A stretch of 64,000 bases of DNA from Scedosporium boydii (taxonomy: Eukaryota > Ascomycota > Sordariomycetes > Microascales > Microascaceae). Shown here in pieces: positions 47,790 through 60,467 of the stretch; position 1 is the first letter of the stretch; each line of letters starts with the position of its first letter. Under the pieces are notes generated by a model. That model did no database searches, was not told the DNA's origin, and saw only the letters and a program-made list of their open reading frames with translations. The translations under genes were made by a program, and so were the position numbers. Location: assembly GCA_002221725.1 (NCBI GenBank), contig NJFT01000158.1, positions 33,984 through 97,983 on the forward strand. Direction: 5' to 3'.

Positions 47790-48740
47790 AACTAATTTCC
47801 CTATTAACTTTAAGCTAAAAAGTTATTATATTTATATTAAGCCTCTAGAAGAGTTCTTTAAAAAGAAAGAGATTTTTAAAGCTAATACTAAGGCTTACTA
47901 GATAATAAGTTCCTTAAGACTTTATAAGTATCTAACTATTAATATCTTATTAGATCCTAAAAGTTCTCTATATCTATAAGTACTAAGATTCTTAATTTAT
48001 TAAATAGATATTAAAGCTAATAGTATTTAGTAGAAATTAAACTCCTTATTACTTCTTCTAATCCCTTAGCAATTATAATAGTACTATTACTACTATAATA
48101 AGCTAGCTGAGGAGGATAGCTATAGATTGTAGGCTTGTTAGTAATATAATTTTTAAACCTTGGAATAGAGTCTTTCTACTATATAATATAGGGCTTCCTT
48201 AGAGTTATTATATAGACTTATAGTTAACTAAGAGGCTATAAAGGACTAAGGCTCTACTAATTACTTTCTATAGCTAGCGCAATCTAATTACTTATAAGTA
48301 CTATATATATAGGTATAGTAGTATCGGTTTTTAGTAGGCCTCCCTTAGTTCTTATAAGCTACTACTTTATCTTTTTAATAAATATATTTCCTTACCTAGC
48401 TACTAGTTTAGGGCTTATTTAAACTATATATTTTTTATATATATACTATAATATAGTTACTATATTCTATTAAAGGTAGGGGAGTCTTCTAATATAGTAG
48501 ATTTAGATAAGTTAAATATAGGTATTAAGTTCTTTAATAAAGTAGAGAAGAGGAATAAGAAGAATTAGATCTAGGTAGCTAATTATTATAGGCAGTCTTC
48601 TCTCTTATTAAAACATCCTAGATATACTAACCTTAGTAAGTATAGAGCCTTAATTCCTATACCTACTCTACTAGCTAATTACACTACTTAGTAAGAGGAA
48701 GGGAGTAATAATAATAAGGAAAATAAAATAAAGATAAAAT
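47790..48740 (+). pseudogene. Extra reading frame in element B, opposite strand
   Basis: The plus strand carries a frame of some 300 codons interrupted by TAA/TAG at Gln-like places: ITPKTNFPINFKLKSYYIYI, KPLEEFFKKKEIFKANTKAY, LAEEDSYRLQACQQYNFQTL, ending in an acidic Asn-rich EEGSNNNKENK segment. Its length and composition resemble a gag-like or accessory protein, but its orientation is opposite to pol. It may be an antisense ORF of the element or a captured sequence. Confidence 0.45.
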
Positions 48741-48899
48741 AAGGGATTAAAAAATATAGATAGTAACTCAAGGGAATTAAAAGAAAAGAAATAAATAAGA
48801 AATTAGAATAAAGGAAATTAAGCTATAGTAGCTTCTTCAATTTAACTTATTACCTAGTTTTATTAAAGTAATCTTTATACTTATCTTAATTCTAAACTT

Positions 48900-51800
48900 C
48901 TAGGAATTAAACTTTAATTTTGTAATTAGGATCTTTAAAGTAAAACTATAGTCTCTAGGGTTAGATTAAGGTCTCTTATAGTTAATTAGTAGTTTCCCTA
49001 TTACTACTAAGTACTTCTAGCTAGGGGTTATCTTCTATATCCTTATCTATTATTACCTAGCTATCTGAGGTTATATAAAAGCACTTAACCCTATAAGAAG
49101 AGTAAAAACTACTAATTAATATATTATTAAGCTCTTCTAGTTATATATTCTTATTATCCTTATATAGTTCTTAAATTTAAAAAGGTCCTCTCTAATATAG
49201 TTTAAGCTTATTAGTTATAGATATATTAGATACTCTAACTTTATTATATAGAAGGATTAAGTTCCCTTCTTATAGAGGAGTATTCTAAAGCTTAAAGTAG
49301 TTAAGTTTATTTATCTAGTCTATAAGTTTCTCTCTAAAGAATATAGCTTTTCTAATTATAAGTATAATATCTTCTTCTTTCTATAGTAGTAGCCTAGTCT
49401 AAGTAGTTATAAGGTCTTCTATTCTTTAAACCTTATCCTACTTAAGTAATCTCTAAGTAGAGACTTTAACTTTAATTAAGAGTACTAGTTTATATCTAAA
49501 AATAAGGTAAAAGGGACTATACCTAGTAGAAGCTTAAACTATAATCCTATTAGCTATCTAAGTATAGGAAAAGATATTAGTTTACTTCTTAGTATAAGAC
49601 TTAGTAAGAATTCTAGCTAAGGTAAAGTATCTAGATTTAACTATTCTATTTACTTAAAGGTTATAAGCTAATAGGAGGATTACTTAAATTCCTCTATCTT
49701 TTAAGTTCTTTACAAATTCCACCTTATTTTCTAATCTACTATTAATAACTACTTTAAAAGGTTAGCTATAGATATTAAAGACATCCTATTAAAACTATCT
49801 TCATATTAATTTTATATTAGCCTTTACTAATACTCCTACTTATAAAAATCTAGTAAGGTAATAGTAAGTTTTAGTAATATACTAAAAAGATTAGTCTTAG
49901 GGTATATACTAGATATCGATAAAGACTTTATAGAATAGACACCTAGGCGTAGTAAACTATACTAGGTCCTTAGAGCATCTTAGATCCTATTATTGACATT
50001 TAATATAGGCTTTTACTTTATCTATAACCTATTTCCAAAGTCCTTTCTAATAGTACCTTTAGCTAATCAGTTAGTATATTATATCTTAGCCTTAATAGCT
50101 TAATAAATTATATAATTCTATAAAGATTTTATTTCTTTTACTATTATCATCTACTACCCTATATTTAGGAAGTATTTTCATAGCTCTAGCCTATAGAATA
50201 TAATAATCAATACAAAATTTCAAATACTTAGACTAAAATTAACTATAGTCTTATATATTAAAGTTTAGAAGATATTTAAAAATTAAAAGGAATTAGGTAA
50301 TCTAGAGAGATTCCTCTAAATAGAATCTATCAAGCAGTAAAGATTCTTCTAAAAGAAGGATATATTATTCTATAAATTCATTAAGATCTTAGTTTTCTTA
50401 AAGCTCTTATAGATCTAACTCTCTAGGGAGCTTACAAGATAGGATATCAGCTATATTATTATCCTTCCCTTATATATAATAGGCTTTAAAGTTAAATAGC
50501 TTAATATAAGTAATCTAGTTATTAATTACTATACTTAGGATATCTATAGAGCTTTTATTTAATTAATAAATAAGTACCTAGTAGTTAGTTTTTAAAATAA
50601 ACCTTATTCCTATTAAATAATAGTAAAGCTACTAGAATATAGTAAGGATAGCTCTTACTTCTCTCTTTATCTAGTTATACTACTTCTCTATTTCTATCTA
50701 GTAACTACTTTTATATTAAATAGGATATTTACTATCTTTAAAGATTTATACTAATATAGTACCCTAGCTAGTTAAGCTTCTATTAATAGTAAGATAAATC
50801 ATTTTAGTATCTTTAAAGTAAACTAGAACTTATAAAACTAGTTAATTAGTAAGGGCTCTTTTTAGGGAGTCTATTGATTTTTACTATTTAGGCCCCTAGA
50901 TAAATCGAGCATTTTTCTTTAATAGCCTAGTTAGAGGTTTAGTAACTATAATATATTATATAATCTATATCTTAAAGAATCCTATTATATTAAAGAATCT
51001 ACAAACATCTTTAATAACCTAATATAGTAGCTATTCTAAAATCTTCTAGACTTTAAAGTTACTAAGAGATTATATTCTATTCTTATATATATATCTAACT
51101 ATAATATAAGATGAAGCTACCTATAGACTCTTCCCTCCTAAAGTATATACTCTAGTAAGTTTAAGGTTTAATAGTACTATATCAATATTACAAAAGTACT
51201 TATATATATACCTTTACACTCTAGGCAGTTTAAGATAGATCTTATTATTATACTTTATTATAGGGCCCTTAGTAACTATATTATTAATATAGACTTTAGT
51301 AATATAAGGGAGTAAGTTATATAGAATAGTAGTAATAGCTTTTATAAATTACCTAATAAAGTTTATAGCTCCTTAAGGTAGCTTATATATCTATAGTAGA
51401 CTAATAGGTAATTTAAAAATAGTAAAGTCCCTACTTTTAAGTATAAGCTTAATCTAGTTATATCTAGAAAGTAAGTTAATTAAAGATAGAACTATATATT
51501 ATACTATAGATTCTAAAAATCTTTTAATATTTAGAGAGATAAAGGTATTGTAAATTATATACTAGTTTAAAAGTTAATAGTTAGTAATTAGTTAGAATCT
51601 ACTATCTTTCTTTCCTATAAGGAAGATTTAGTTTCTATATACCCTATATCTAGGCTCTAAGATACCTCTAGTAATCTTATCCTTTAGAATATTAATAAGA
51701 GCTTTAATTATTCTTAGTAGAATCTTAATTAATAGTAATTACTATATTCTATAAGGTTTTATTTATATTTCTTAAGTAGATATATCTTCTAGCTTAATTA

Positions 51801-52900
51801 AGCTGATTTCTATAAAGTCTTAAGCTAAAGCTACTTCCTAATTATAGAGGATTTTAGTAAATAAAGTAAGCTTCTTAAGGATTATTTAGTTTGCAATACT
51901 CTTAATAATATCCTTTAAATATTCTTTTATAAACTAAGTTCCCCTAAGGATCTTAGTAAAGTAAGATATAATAAATCCTTTATATTTTATTCTTTATAGT
52001 TATCCTTTTACTTTATTTTATACTTTTATCTTCTATTAGGGGTTAATAGTAGGAGTACTTCTATTAGGAAGGGTATTATCTACTAGTTAAACCTTTAGGG
52101 CTTTCTATTTATATAAGGTCTAGATATCTATAATTACTTTAGCTTACTTCTTCTTTTTTCTTCTAACTTTCCTTAGAGCTATTCTTATAGAAAACCTTTT
52201 TATTATCTTATAGAAGGTGTTAATTATTAGGATAGCTACTACTTTACCTTCTTATAACCTAGTATTATAGAGTAGCTTAAACCTAAATTATATTTTAATA
52301 CTTAGTATTCTTCTTCCTATCTTTATAAGAAGGTAATAAGTATTTTAAGCTAGATTAAATAAAATCTTAGTAATTAGTTATTTTCCTAGAAGGAGGTTAG
52401 CTATAATATTATCTAGTATAGAAATAGGAGGTAAGGGTTTATAGAGAAAGGAATTAATTAGTTTAGTAAGTAATAGGAGAGGACTTAGATTAAAGAATAG
52501 GAGTACTAGGTAGCTAGGGAGGGAGCCTCTTCTAGCTAGGACCCCCTAATCTTATTTCCTTCCCTACTAATAAAAGTAGGTAAGTTTAGGAATAGTACTA
52601 TAAAATAAGCTCTACCTATAATCATTTTACCTCTTATAAGCCTACTCTTATTATTATAGTTAAAAGTAAACTTTAAAGTATAGATAAAAGGTATTTTAAG
52701 TAGTAGAGGTACTATTACTTATAAGTTTTTAGTAATAAAAACCTTAAGGTTAATTTTATATCCTCCTAACTATAAAGTTATATTAGCTTATCTATAGAGT
52801 TTAAGAAGCTAGCTTCTATTAAAGGCTTAGTATATTACTTTTAACTACTTATATATAATCTTATTAGCTATTATATAGCTTTTATAGATTATATTAAACT
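48900..52900 (-). pseudogene. Gypsy B pol: reverse transcriptase and integrase
   Basis: Minus strand with TAA/TAG read as Gln. Reverse transcriptase: INFIR-FIKAI, then VYINNIVTKGPIIKY (YIDD altered to YINN) at about 51,280, then CNIDIVLLNLKLTRVYTLGG. Further downstream the integrase shows IKCQQQDLRCSKDLVQF-type sequence and LFYKVFIDI near 49,930, the family's conserved entry to the catalytic core. RNase H should lie at 50,300-50,900. Gag is presumed at 52,900-55,800 but I could not define it. Confidence 0.75.
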
Positions 52901-55812
52901 TAGCTTTAGTATCTATAACTTTAATAATATCCTTATTTATTTTAGTTCTAATCTTAACTTAAATATATAGAGATTGCTAGATTAGGCTAATGTTCTCTAG
53001 GGTAAAAAAATTTAATATAAAGGCTCTTAGATCTATTAGTATAGAATCCTACTAATTATTATCTTCTATAGTAGTAGATATTATTTATATATAAGGGAGG
53101 CTATTTTTAAGGATATCCTATACTTAGTCTCTATCTTAGTTAACTTTTAGGTTAGGTACTTTATTAGGATTAGCTAGTATATATTAGGAACTATTAATTA
53201 CTAGATTAGGAACAGCTTTTAGATATTAGGTAGTTAGATTTTAGTTTCTCTCTCCTTATTACTAGGCTTCTTCTTTTAAAATTAGCTTACTAGGAAGATA
53301 ATATATTTTAATTCTATTAGGTATATTAGAGATTTTATAGTATATTAGGTCCTAGATACCTAGGAAGAAGACTAATTCTTAGATCGATATCTTAATAGTA
53401 CTATCTATTATTTACTATATAATAGTAAATTTAACTAAAATTCTAAGTAGGTTAGGTAGTTGTAGCTATTTTGCTATCTTACTACTTATAGGAATGTCTA
53501 TAGAGCTTATCTTTATAGAAATTAGCTAATTAGTAGATAGTATTTCTATCTCTTATTCTTATCTTTAGTTAAGGGAAGTCTTAGAGGGTTTCTTAATAGT
53601 TACCCTTTACCTCTTATAGGCTCTAGCTATAAGGACATGGGCGTCCTCCTTATCTAAGGGACCTATACTACTTTCCTTTATAATAAACTACTATTTAGGG
53701 GTAATCTTATTTTTAAATAAATAGGCTTTAATAAAGTTTATTATAGCTATTTTAGGCTCTTTCTTAGAGAAGATAGGTTATCTTCTATTTCTTATAAAGC
53801 CTCTAGCTTTCTCTTTATCTTAAAGTTTATAAATGTCCTTATAAAACTCTCTAGTAATAGCTTATACTTTAGTACTTAGAGTAGGGAAATCTATTTACTT
53901 AGCTACTCTCTTATAAGCTTAACTACTAGGGATCTTATAAAGTATATATATAGCTATAATAAAGTCTAAGAAAGATATTTTATTATCTATAAGGTAGCAA
54001 GTCTATAACCTTAAAATATCTAAATATTTATCTATATCTTATTTATTAAAATTAAAGGTTATAATAATCTATCTTTAATAGTAGACTATAAACTTATATA
54101 ATTTAATATTTACTTAGATTTAGTATTTACTTTAATTATATTTATATTTATAGTACTAGTATCTAAACTATAGTTAGGTTCTTAGTATATTAAGATAAGG
54201 TAGGTAGTAGATATCATCTATATTATATCCTTATATAAAGAAGAGAGTAAGTTTCTCTATACTACTAATCAGCTTATCTATCTTATTATTAGTATTAGGT
54301 TCTTTATACTATAAAGTAGTCTTAAGAGGAGAATTAATAATAATATACTTAGTAGGCGGGGGTATTATAGGCTACTTAGGGGTAAACAATTATATTGAAA
54401 CTAGCTAATTAGCTATTTTTTAAGCTAGGGTTATATATAATATACTATAGTAATGCTAATCTTATATATTAGTTTCTACCTCCTTAGCTATAATAGCTAT
54501 TATAGCTTTAACTAACTAATCTATAGTTATAGCTTTTAGCTTAGTATTAATATAATATTTAATTATTTTAATATAGTTAATATAGTCCTTTAAAAGTACT
54601 ATCTATAAGTCTTAATACTTTTATTCTTCTAAGATAACTATACTCTTATACTTACTAGCTAAGACTCTCTAAATTTAAAGCTACTAATTTAACTCTATCT
54701 AATTCTTTAGGGCTTTCTTCTCTAAGTACTTAGTATACTTATCTTCATAGCCTCTAAGTTATAAGGTATTATTAGACTAGAATAATTTAAGTAGTTATTT
54801 TTTAATATCTTCCTAATTTTTAATTATATTAAGGATTTCCTAGATAGTAAACTTAATATCTTAATTAGCTTTATAAATAGCTTTATAGAAGATAGTATAT
54901 TTTCTAGAGAACTCTCTATAATAATAGTAGGAGATATCTTTATAGTTATTAAGAAATTTAGTAATATTATTGCTATTAAAGGTTAAGACCTTATTCTTAG
55001 CTATTACTTAACTTAGGAAGCTATAGGAATCTTTATTTATAAGGGTGTCTTTATTCTTTAGGATTAAGCTAGGAGTAGCTCCTTTCTTATTAGAGGAGGA
55101 ATCTATATATAGAACTTTCAGTTAAGGGATTGAGAAGGAAGATATCTTGAATAAGTATTAACTTAGTTTCTCTAAACGAGGAGTATATAGTTCTTAGGTA
55201 GATAAGTGAGGATATAGAGGATGATAGGGAGTAACTAAAGGTACTTCTTATTCTTTTATTACTTTTTTATTTTCTTAAAAGGCTTTAAGTTTACTTTTTA
55301 AGGAATTTACTTTATAATATAATCAAGTACTATAGAGAAGGTATCTAATAAGAACAACTTACCTTAACCTAATTATTAGGATAAGCTTTAGTAAGAAGAT
55401 AACTAGGATTCCTATAAAGATTTCTAATAGAAAGGTTTTCTCTTAGCTTCCTAATTATTAATTAATAAGTTATAATAATTTATTTCTAGTCCCTATAATC
55501 TATTCTTACTATAGGAGACTAGCTTATACTAGTCTAGTTGGACCCTTGTCCTTAGGATAGAGTTTTTTAATACTAACTAATAATTTTAGCTAATTAATAA
55601 GAGCTCTCTTTATAAAGATATTTACTTTCTAACCTATTAGCCTAGGACAGTATTTAGCTTCCTTAGTTATTATTATTATCTTAATTTCCGAGGCCTTTAG
55701 CCCTTAGTATTTCTTATTATACCTTTAACAGTTTATTTTATAAGTAGTTTACTTATAGCTTATAAAGGAAGCTTCTTAAGCTTACTAAGCAAATCCTAGT
55801 TAGACCTCTAAT

Positions 55813-56307
55813 TTATTAGAGCTAGGTAATATAACTAATAATATAAATAAGACTATACTACCTACTTAAGAAAATAGTTAGGAGTAGCTAAGAGCTATAC
55901 TATAAAGAAGAAATAGTCTAATAGTTGTCGGAATGGTCTAATAGTCGAGTAAGATGTTAAGAAGTAGATGATTAGTTAGAATCTACATTGTAGGATATTA
56001 TATCTAAAGAAGAGAAGAGAAATATAAAGATAGGAAAAGAAGTAATATTAAAAAAAGAATAGTAAAGAATGTCTACTATAATAATGCTCTAGCTAATAGG
56101 AAATAACTAATTGCTCCTAATTGTAATGCTGTCCTTCGCCTACTTCTATGCTGTCCTCCTTATCTAAGAACTAGTCTATGAAAAATGGGGGGCTATTATC
56201 TTTTTATATATAAGTAAGGTTTGGATATATAGTATATCGGGCTTCCGGTGGCGGCACCGATTAGCAATGTAGCGGCGCCGCCGCCAGTCGCCCTATATAC
56301 TAATATA
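55813..56307 (-). repeat. 5' LTR of Gypsy element B
   Basis: 495 bp; plus-strand start TTATTAGAGCTAGGTAATAT, the most RIP-altered of the three copies at that end. The GC-rich part CAGCGGCGCTGC-type segment survives near 56,270. Confidence 0.87.
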
Positions 56308-57137
56308 GTAGTTTTATAGATAGGCTTTTTTTTAATATAAGACTATCTTTATCTTTATTTTTCTATTTATTATTTATATTGTTAATTATTAATTTATATT
56401 ACTATAGTAATATATTTAGATAAGTCCCCTAGTTGATCTATCTTATATAGTTTATTTTTAACTTTATCTTTAAGTCTAGTATAGAATTAGGCTATTAAGG
56501 GCTTATTATCCTAGTTAAGATAGGATATTACCTACTAAAACTTAGTAGTATATTAGGAAGTAGCTCCTTTTTAATATAGGTTTTTAAGTTACTACTTATT
56601 AGCTTACTTTTTATCTAGGTTACTAAAGGCGCTCTTTAAAGCTTACTTAAAGTCTTTATACTTCCTAAAGAGCTTTTAAGTTTCTTTATTTTAGTTCCTA
56701 CTTAATAAATTTTCTAAGAAGTTCCTTATCTAAGGTTTAAACTAGGCTAGAGCATTCCTAGTAAAGAATACTATAATAGTAAGTACCTAGTCTTCCTCTT
56801 TATTAAAGTTAAGATAGTAGTATAGAAGGTAAGCTTAGGTCTATATTAAAAATCTTTAGAGTACTCCCTTCTTCCTATTATAGAGCTTAGGAAGTAGGAT
56901 CTTATATTAGGGATAAGTAATCTAATCCTCTAGCTGCTTAATATAGTTATTACTAGTAGATAGCTTATCTTTAAGCTACTATTTCTCTATTTTAAGCTAG
57001 TTTTTCTTTTTCTAGAGGGCTATATAAGCCTTTTTTATATCTTCTATAGAGGTAATACTTCCTTTAGTAGTTAATATATTATTTTATAGTTAATATACTA
57101 CTAGATAAGGTTACTTACTAAATAGGAGTAGTTAATA

Positions 57138-57574
57138 TATTATAATCTTAATACTTTAAGTTCTAGCTAATTACTAGAATAGATAAGTACTAGGATAGTA
57201 GGTACTTATTTAGAAATAAGTAAAGTAGTTAAATAGTATTTATAATAATAAGTATTAAGAGTATATATATAAGTATAGGGTATAGATATTACTTATATTA
57301 ACTACTAAAGAGTTTAGAAGATAACTAGACTAATAGGAGATATTATAGCTTTATATAGATACTTCTTCTATCTATCTTTAGTTCCTTAATATAGCTAATT
57401 AGGTCCCTGCTTAACTACTTAGTCGATCTTTAGTTTAATTAGCTAGTTAGTTAGGTAGCTGTCTAACTAACTTATTAGATACTAAGCTGCCTAATTCTAT
57501 AACTAAGCTTCTACTTCTACTATTCTTTACTTACTACCTTTCTTATATGAGGTAGCCGCGGCCAGGTCGTAATA
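57138..57574 (-). repeat. 5' LTR of Gypsy element A
   Basis: 437 bp, same length as the partner at 37,822-38,258; sense start TATTACGACCTGGCCGCGGC (TG and C changed by RIP), end GATTATAATA. Confidence 0.88.
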
Positions 57575-57702
57575 TATAGAAGTTATATAACTATAGATTT
57601 TATATATCTATATTTCTAGTATTAAATCTACCTTCTTTTCTTACCTCAATATACTTTATATATCTTATAACTATTAAATCTATTTATTTTTAGTCTACTA
57701 AA

Positions 57703-58144
57703 TGTCACGACCTGGCCTTAGCCGCCTTACGTGAGAAAGGCAGTGAGCTAAGAATAGTAAAATTAGGAGAATAGCTTAGTTATAGAATTAGATAGCTAGG
57801 TGCCTAGTGAGTTAGTCGGACGGCTATCTAACTGACTGGCTGATTAAGCTAAGGGTCGACTAGGTGATCGAGCAAGGACCTAATTAGCTACGATGAGGAA
57901 CTGAAGACGGATGGAAGAATTGTCTATATAAAGCTATAATGTCTCCTACTAGTCTAGTTATCTTCTAGACTCTTTAGTAGTCAATATAAGTAACACCTAC
58001 ACCCTATACTTGTATATATACTCTCAGTACCTATTATTGTAAATACTGCTCGACTACCTCACTTATCTCTAAACAGGCACCCATGGTCCCAGCACTTACC
58101 TATTCCATTAATCAACCGGAACCCGAAGTATTAAGATTATAATA
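57703..58144 (+). mobile_element. Solo LTR of Gypsy A family in the pogo transposase
   Basis: 442 bp from TGTCACGACCTGGCC to TTATAATA, flanked by perfect CTAAA on both sides (57,698-57,702 and 58,145-58,149). It is oriented opposite to element A and sits 128 bp from it, so it is a separate insertion. It is less RIP-altered than the LTRs of A. Confidence 0.9.
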
Positions 58145-58850
58145 CTAAAGATAGCTTACTAAAAAGAGCTTAGATTCCTATAATAAATAGTTAATTTTTT
58201 AATAATAGGGAAGTAGAACTTTCTCTCTTACTATAGAAAGGCCTATATAGCTAGTTTAACTAGTAAAAATATTAAAAGTAGGTAGAAAGCTACTAGTCTT
58301 TAGCTAATAAGTATAGCTAAGCCTCTCCTTAGCTAGAATATAGTTTTATAACTTAGATAAGCCCTCTAGGAAGGAACTAGGACCTCCTAGGAAGCTAATA
58401 GAGCTATTCCTAACTTAAATTAGGCTTTTAATTTATTTATAATAGTCTAGTTAACTCTAAGGAAGGTAAAGGACCTATAAGATTAACTATACTAATCTAA
58501 TACTATTAATTAATATACTACTACCTAGTAGCTACTATTTAAAAAGATCTACAAAGCTTTTAAAGAAAAGTTATTTAAGCTAGCTACTACCTAGTAGAAG
58601 ATAAAATCTCTTAAGAACTAGCTTAAAGCTATAAGGCTAACTAAAAGGAAGAAGGTTAATTTAAGCCCGAATTCGAAATTTGCTAATATCAAGGACATCC
58701 AGAGGGCCCAAATAGAAGCAGAAGGGGTAAATAATAATATTGATAGATCTAGCAATATCGAAAGTACTAGCGAGACAGGTTCATGTATCATGGTAGCTTG
58801 AAAGTGGATTGAAATAGGTGTTCTTGATATCATAGGTAGATTTGCGGGTG

Positions 58851-58904
58851 TGGATTTTGAGGTGTCCCAAATGTAGGGGTGTCCCAAGAGGGGGTCCTCC
58901 GACT
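58851..58904 (-). repeat. Right terminal inverted repeat of Fot1/pogo element
   Basis: Minus strand reads AGTCGGAGGACCCCCTCTTG, the partner of the left terminus. Followed by target TA at 58,905. Confidence 0.88.
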
Positions 58905-58959
58905 TAACCCCTGTTGTTTTAGGCTGCTATAGGTACTTCCTTGATATGTTCTACCTTAT

Positions 58960-59715
58960 GCTGGATACTGATGACGTTGTACGACTGTTTCCAGAGCGAC
59001 CATTCTAAGCCTTCGTGCATCTGTCTACTACCGATTTCAAATCCACGCTCAGAAAACACCTGCCAGGTAATGTTTTTATATTGGCAGATGCCGTCGTAAA
59101 CGGCCTCTTTTCGTAGCTGCTAACTGCCGGAAACACTAAAGAGGGTGTAGAAAACCATAGCCGGATGCTAGCCAAGACTCACGAGCTTACATTACAGGAC
59201 CGGTTTGTTGGAGTCGACCCATTTAATATTACTGTATATGCATGGGCTCTAGCTGCTTTTATGGTACTTGTCTGCAAAGTAGTTTTAGTAGAGACCTAGT
59301 TGTAGAGCGACTTTTTGCATAGATAGGTCAAGTGCCAGTCTGTCTCAGAGCTCTATACAGTTATGGGTATAAGTAACTAACTGATCATGGCTAAACTACT
59401 ACATGATGAAATGGATTCCATACTCAGGACCAGGGGGCCTTTTAACACCATATTCCTCTAAAGATTGGAGGACAGCTCAGGTGGCTTCTCGATTGACATG
59501 CCTATCCATAATAAGATGCTCTTGCTGAGTGGCCTCCCTATGATTAAAGTTGAGATGCTGCTTGGACATTCTTTGGTTTGCCTAGATGATAGGTGTGGAA
59601 CTGAACTGAGTGTTGTTGAGTATAAAGAGGTTAGAAAATTTACTAAGAAACTTACATGCAAAAACTTTAAGAGGCTAGCTCAGGAAGCTCTACTAGATAG
59701 TAAACCAACTTGATA
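58960..59715 (+). pseudogene. Degraded reading frame right of the nested transposon
   Basis: Plus-strand fragments of one or more frames persist with scattered stops: LDMFYLMLDTDDVVRLFPER, LQDRFVGVDPFNITVYAWAL and, from 59,471, a last 82-codon stretch ending KRLAQEALLDSKPT then TGA. Moderate AT-enrichment suggests mild RIP or long decay. Family not recognised. Confidence 0.4.
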
Positions 59716-60467
59716 ACCTAGAAAACTGCTACTGAAACAAGAGAAGATTAAATGGAGGAAGGCGGAAGGAATTTATAATATGCTTGATGACACTTTGTGT
59801 AGAGCCTGGATCAATGATGCTGGCTAAATAAGAGGCCTCTTGTCGTTGGATCTTTTTACTGCTATTTAACAAGATGATGTCTATTTGATTTTTTAAGTGA
59901 GTGTAGATGTAAGAAGATTCATGCTATAGTATATAAGTTTATATGCTGAAGCTCTTAGCGACCTCAATGACAAGCCTTGCCATACTTCCTCAATCAGATG
60001 TAGTTATATGGAAGGGGAGTGAGATACCCAGCCCCTATCGAGATGGCTGCGGCAATCCAAAAGTCTAACGATGTCATGTCAACAATCCCGCCGGTGAGGT
60101 GATAATCTGTGATGTTCTGAACCATCTCCATAGTAAGCATGGAGATGAAGCTCATCCCTGCAGCGGTCTTTGCTGCAACAGGCCATGAGAGCCGATCGCG
60201 AGCTGTGGATATGGATAAAAGATACCGAGGTACATTGGATAGACCTACCAAGGGTGCACAAAGGTCGACCGGGGTCTGTAGGTATCTTTTCAAGTCATAC
60301 GAAGTATTACAAATCTGTTGTGTTTTGTGAAAAGTTCAGGGCCTAAGCCCAAAAAGGAATCCCTTCCGAGCTCGACTCTTGGGCACGGGCCGCCCCCCTA
60401 TCTAGTGCATAGTAAGTACACACACGACCGAGTAGCGAGTAGCGAGTAGCGAGTAGCGGTTCGTTTT
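59716..60467. other. Intergenic
   Basis: No gene is supported; overlapping short frames at 59,994-60,330 on both strands are unconvincing. A four-unit tandem 9-mer repeat (GAGTAGCGA) lies at about 60,427-60,458. Confidence 0.5.

Larger units (their letters stand above)
44553..56307 (-). mobile_element. Ty3/Gypsy LTR retrotransposon B, 11.8 kb, inserted in element A gag
   Basis: 495-bp LTRs at 44,553-45,047 and 55,813-56,307, flanked by ATAGT and GTAGT. Coding is on the minus strand: reverse transcriptase with YINNI at about 51,280-51,295, integrase near 49,900. Next to the 3' LTR on the sense strand is a polypurine AGAGAGAAGGA. The internal region is 10.8 kb, about twice the usual Gypsy size, with roughly 3.7 kb between integrase and the 3' LTR holding extra reading frames on both strands. 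Confidence 0.85.
37822..57574 (-). mobile_element. Ty3/Gypsy LTR retrotransposon A, split by element B and a solo LTR
   Basis: LTRs of 437 bp lie at 37,822-38,258 and 57,138-57,574, both reading on the minus strand. They are flanked by TATAA (37,817-37,821) and TATAG (57,575-57,579), a five-base target duplication with one RIP-type difference. Removing element B and the solo LTR leaves about 7.5 kb, normal for Gypsy. Order along the minus strand: gag, CCHC knuckle, reverse transcriptase, RNase H, integrase, 3' LTR. All coding is destroyed by RIP. Confidence 0.88.
36990..58801 (+). pseudogene. Fot1/pogo transposase, split in three and RIP-degraded
   Basis: Segments 36,990-37,821, 57,575-57,702 and 58,145-58,801 form one reading frame. 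The first starts near the helix-turn-helix (YTEEDLQAALDDIANGL), then FSSFQRLS and LQVKEFTKRILQAQGD typical of the CENP-B-type DNA-binding half. The first catalytic part leads to a VIDSYRSYIT-type segment that is completed only when the Gypsy insertion is removed. The second segment carries an LPQYTLYILQLLN stretch, a RIP form of the pogo LPxHxSHxLQPLD motif. The third has AYIASLTSKNIKS and a charged C-terminus, ending TGA. Numerous TAA/TAG replace Gln. The start codon is unclear: the nearest ATG at 36,997 is one base out of frame. Not functional. Confidence 0.85.
36842..58904 (+). mobile_element. Fot1/pogo-type DNA transposon (1.86 kb) carrying nested insertions
   Basis: It begins AGTCAGAGGACCCCCTCTTG at 36,842 and ends with the inverted match at 58,904; about 45 bp of each terminus agree. 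It is flanked by TA on both sides, the hallmark of Tc1/mariner-pogo insertion. Subtracting the two insertions with their target duplications leaves about 1858 bp, the size of a Fot1-class element. The interior encodes a pogo-like transposase. Insertions: a Gypsy element at 37,822-57,574 and a solo LTR at 57,703-58,144. The interior is RIP-altered but the ends are well preserved. Confidence 0.9.

Noticed and set aside
58618..58887. 89-codon minus-strand ORF
   Set aside because: It runs through the right inverted repeat and the transposase C-terminus, which is coded on the plus strand.
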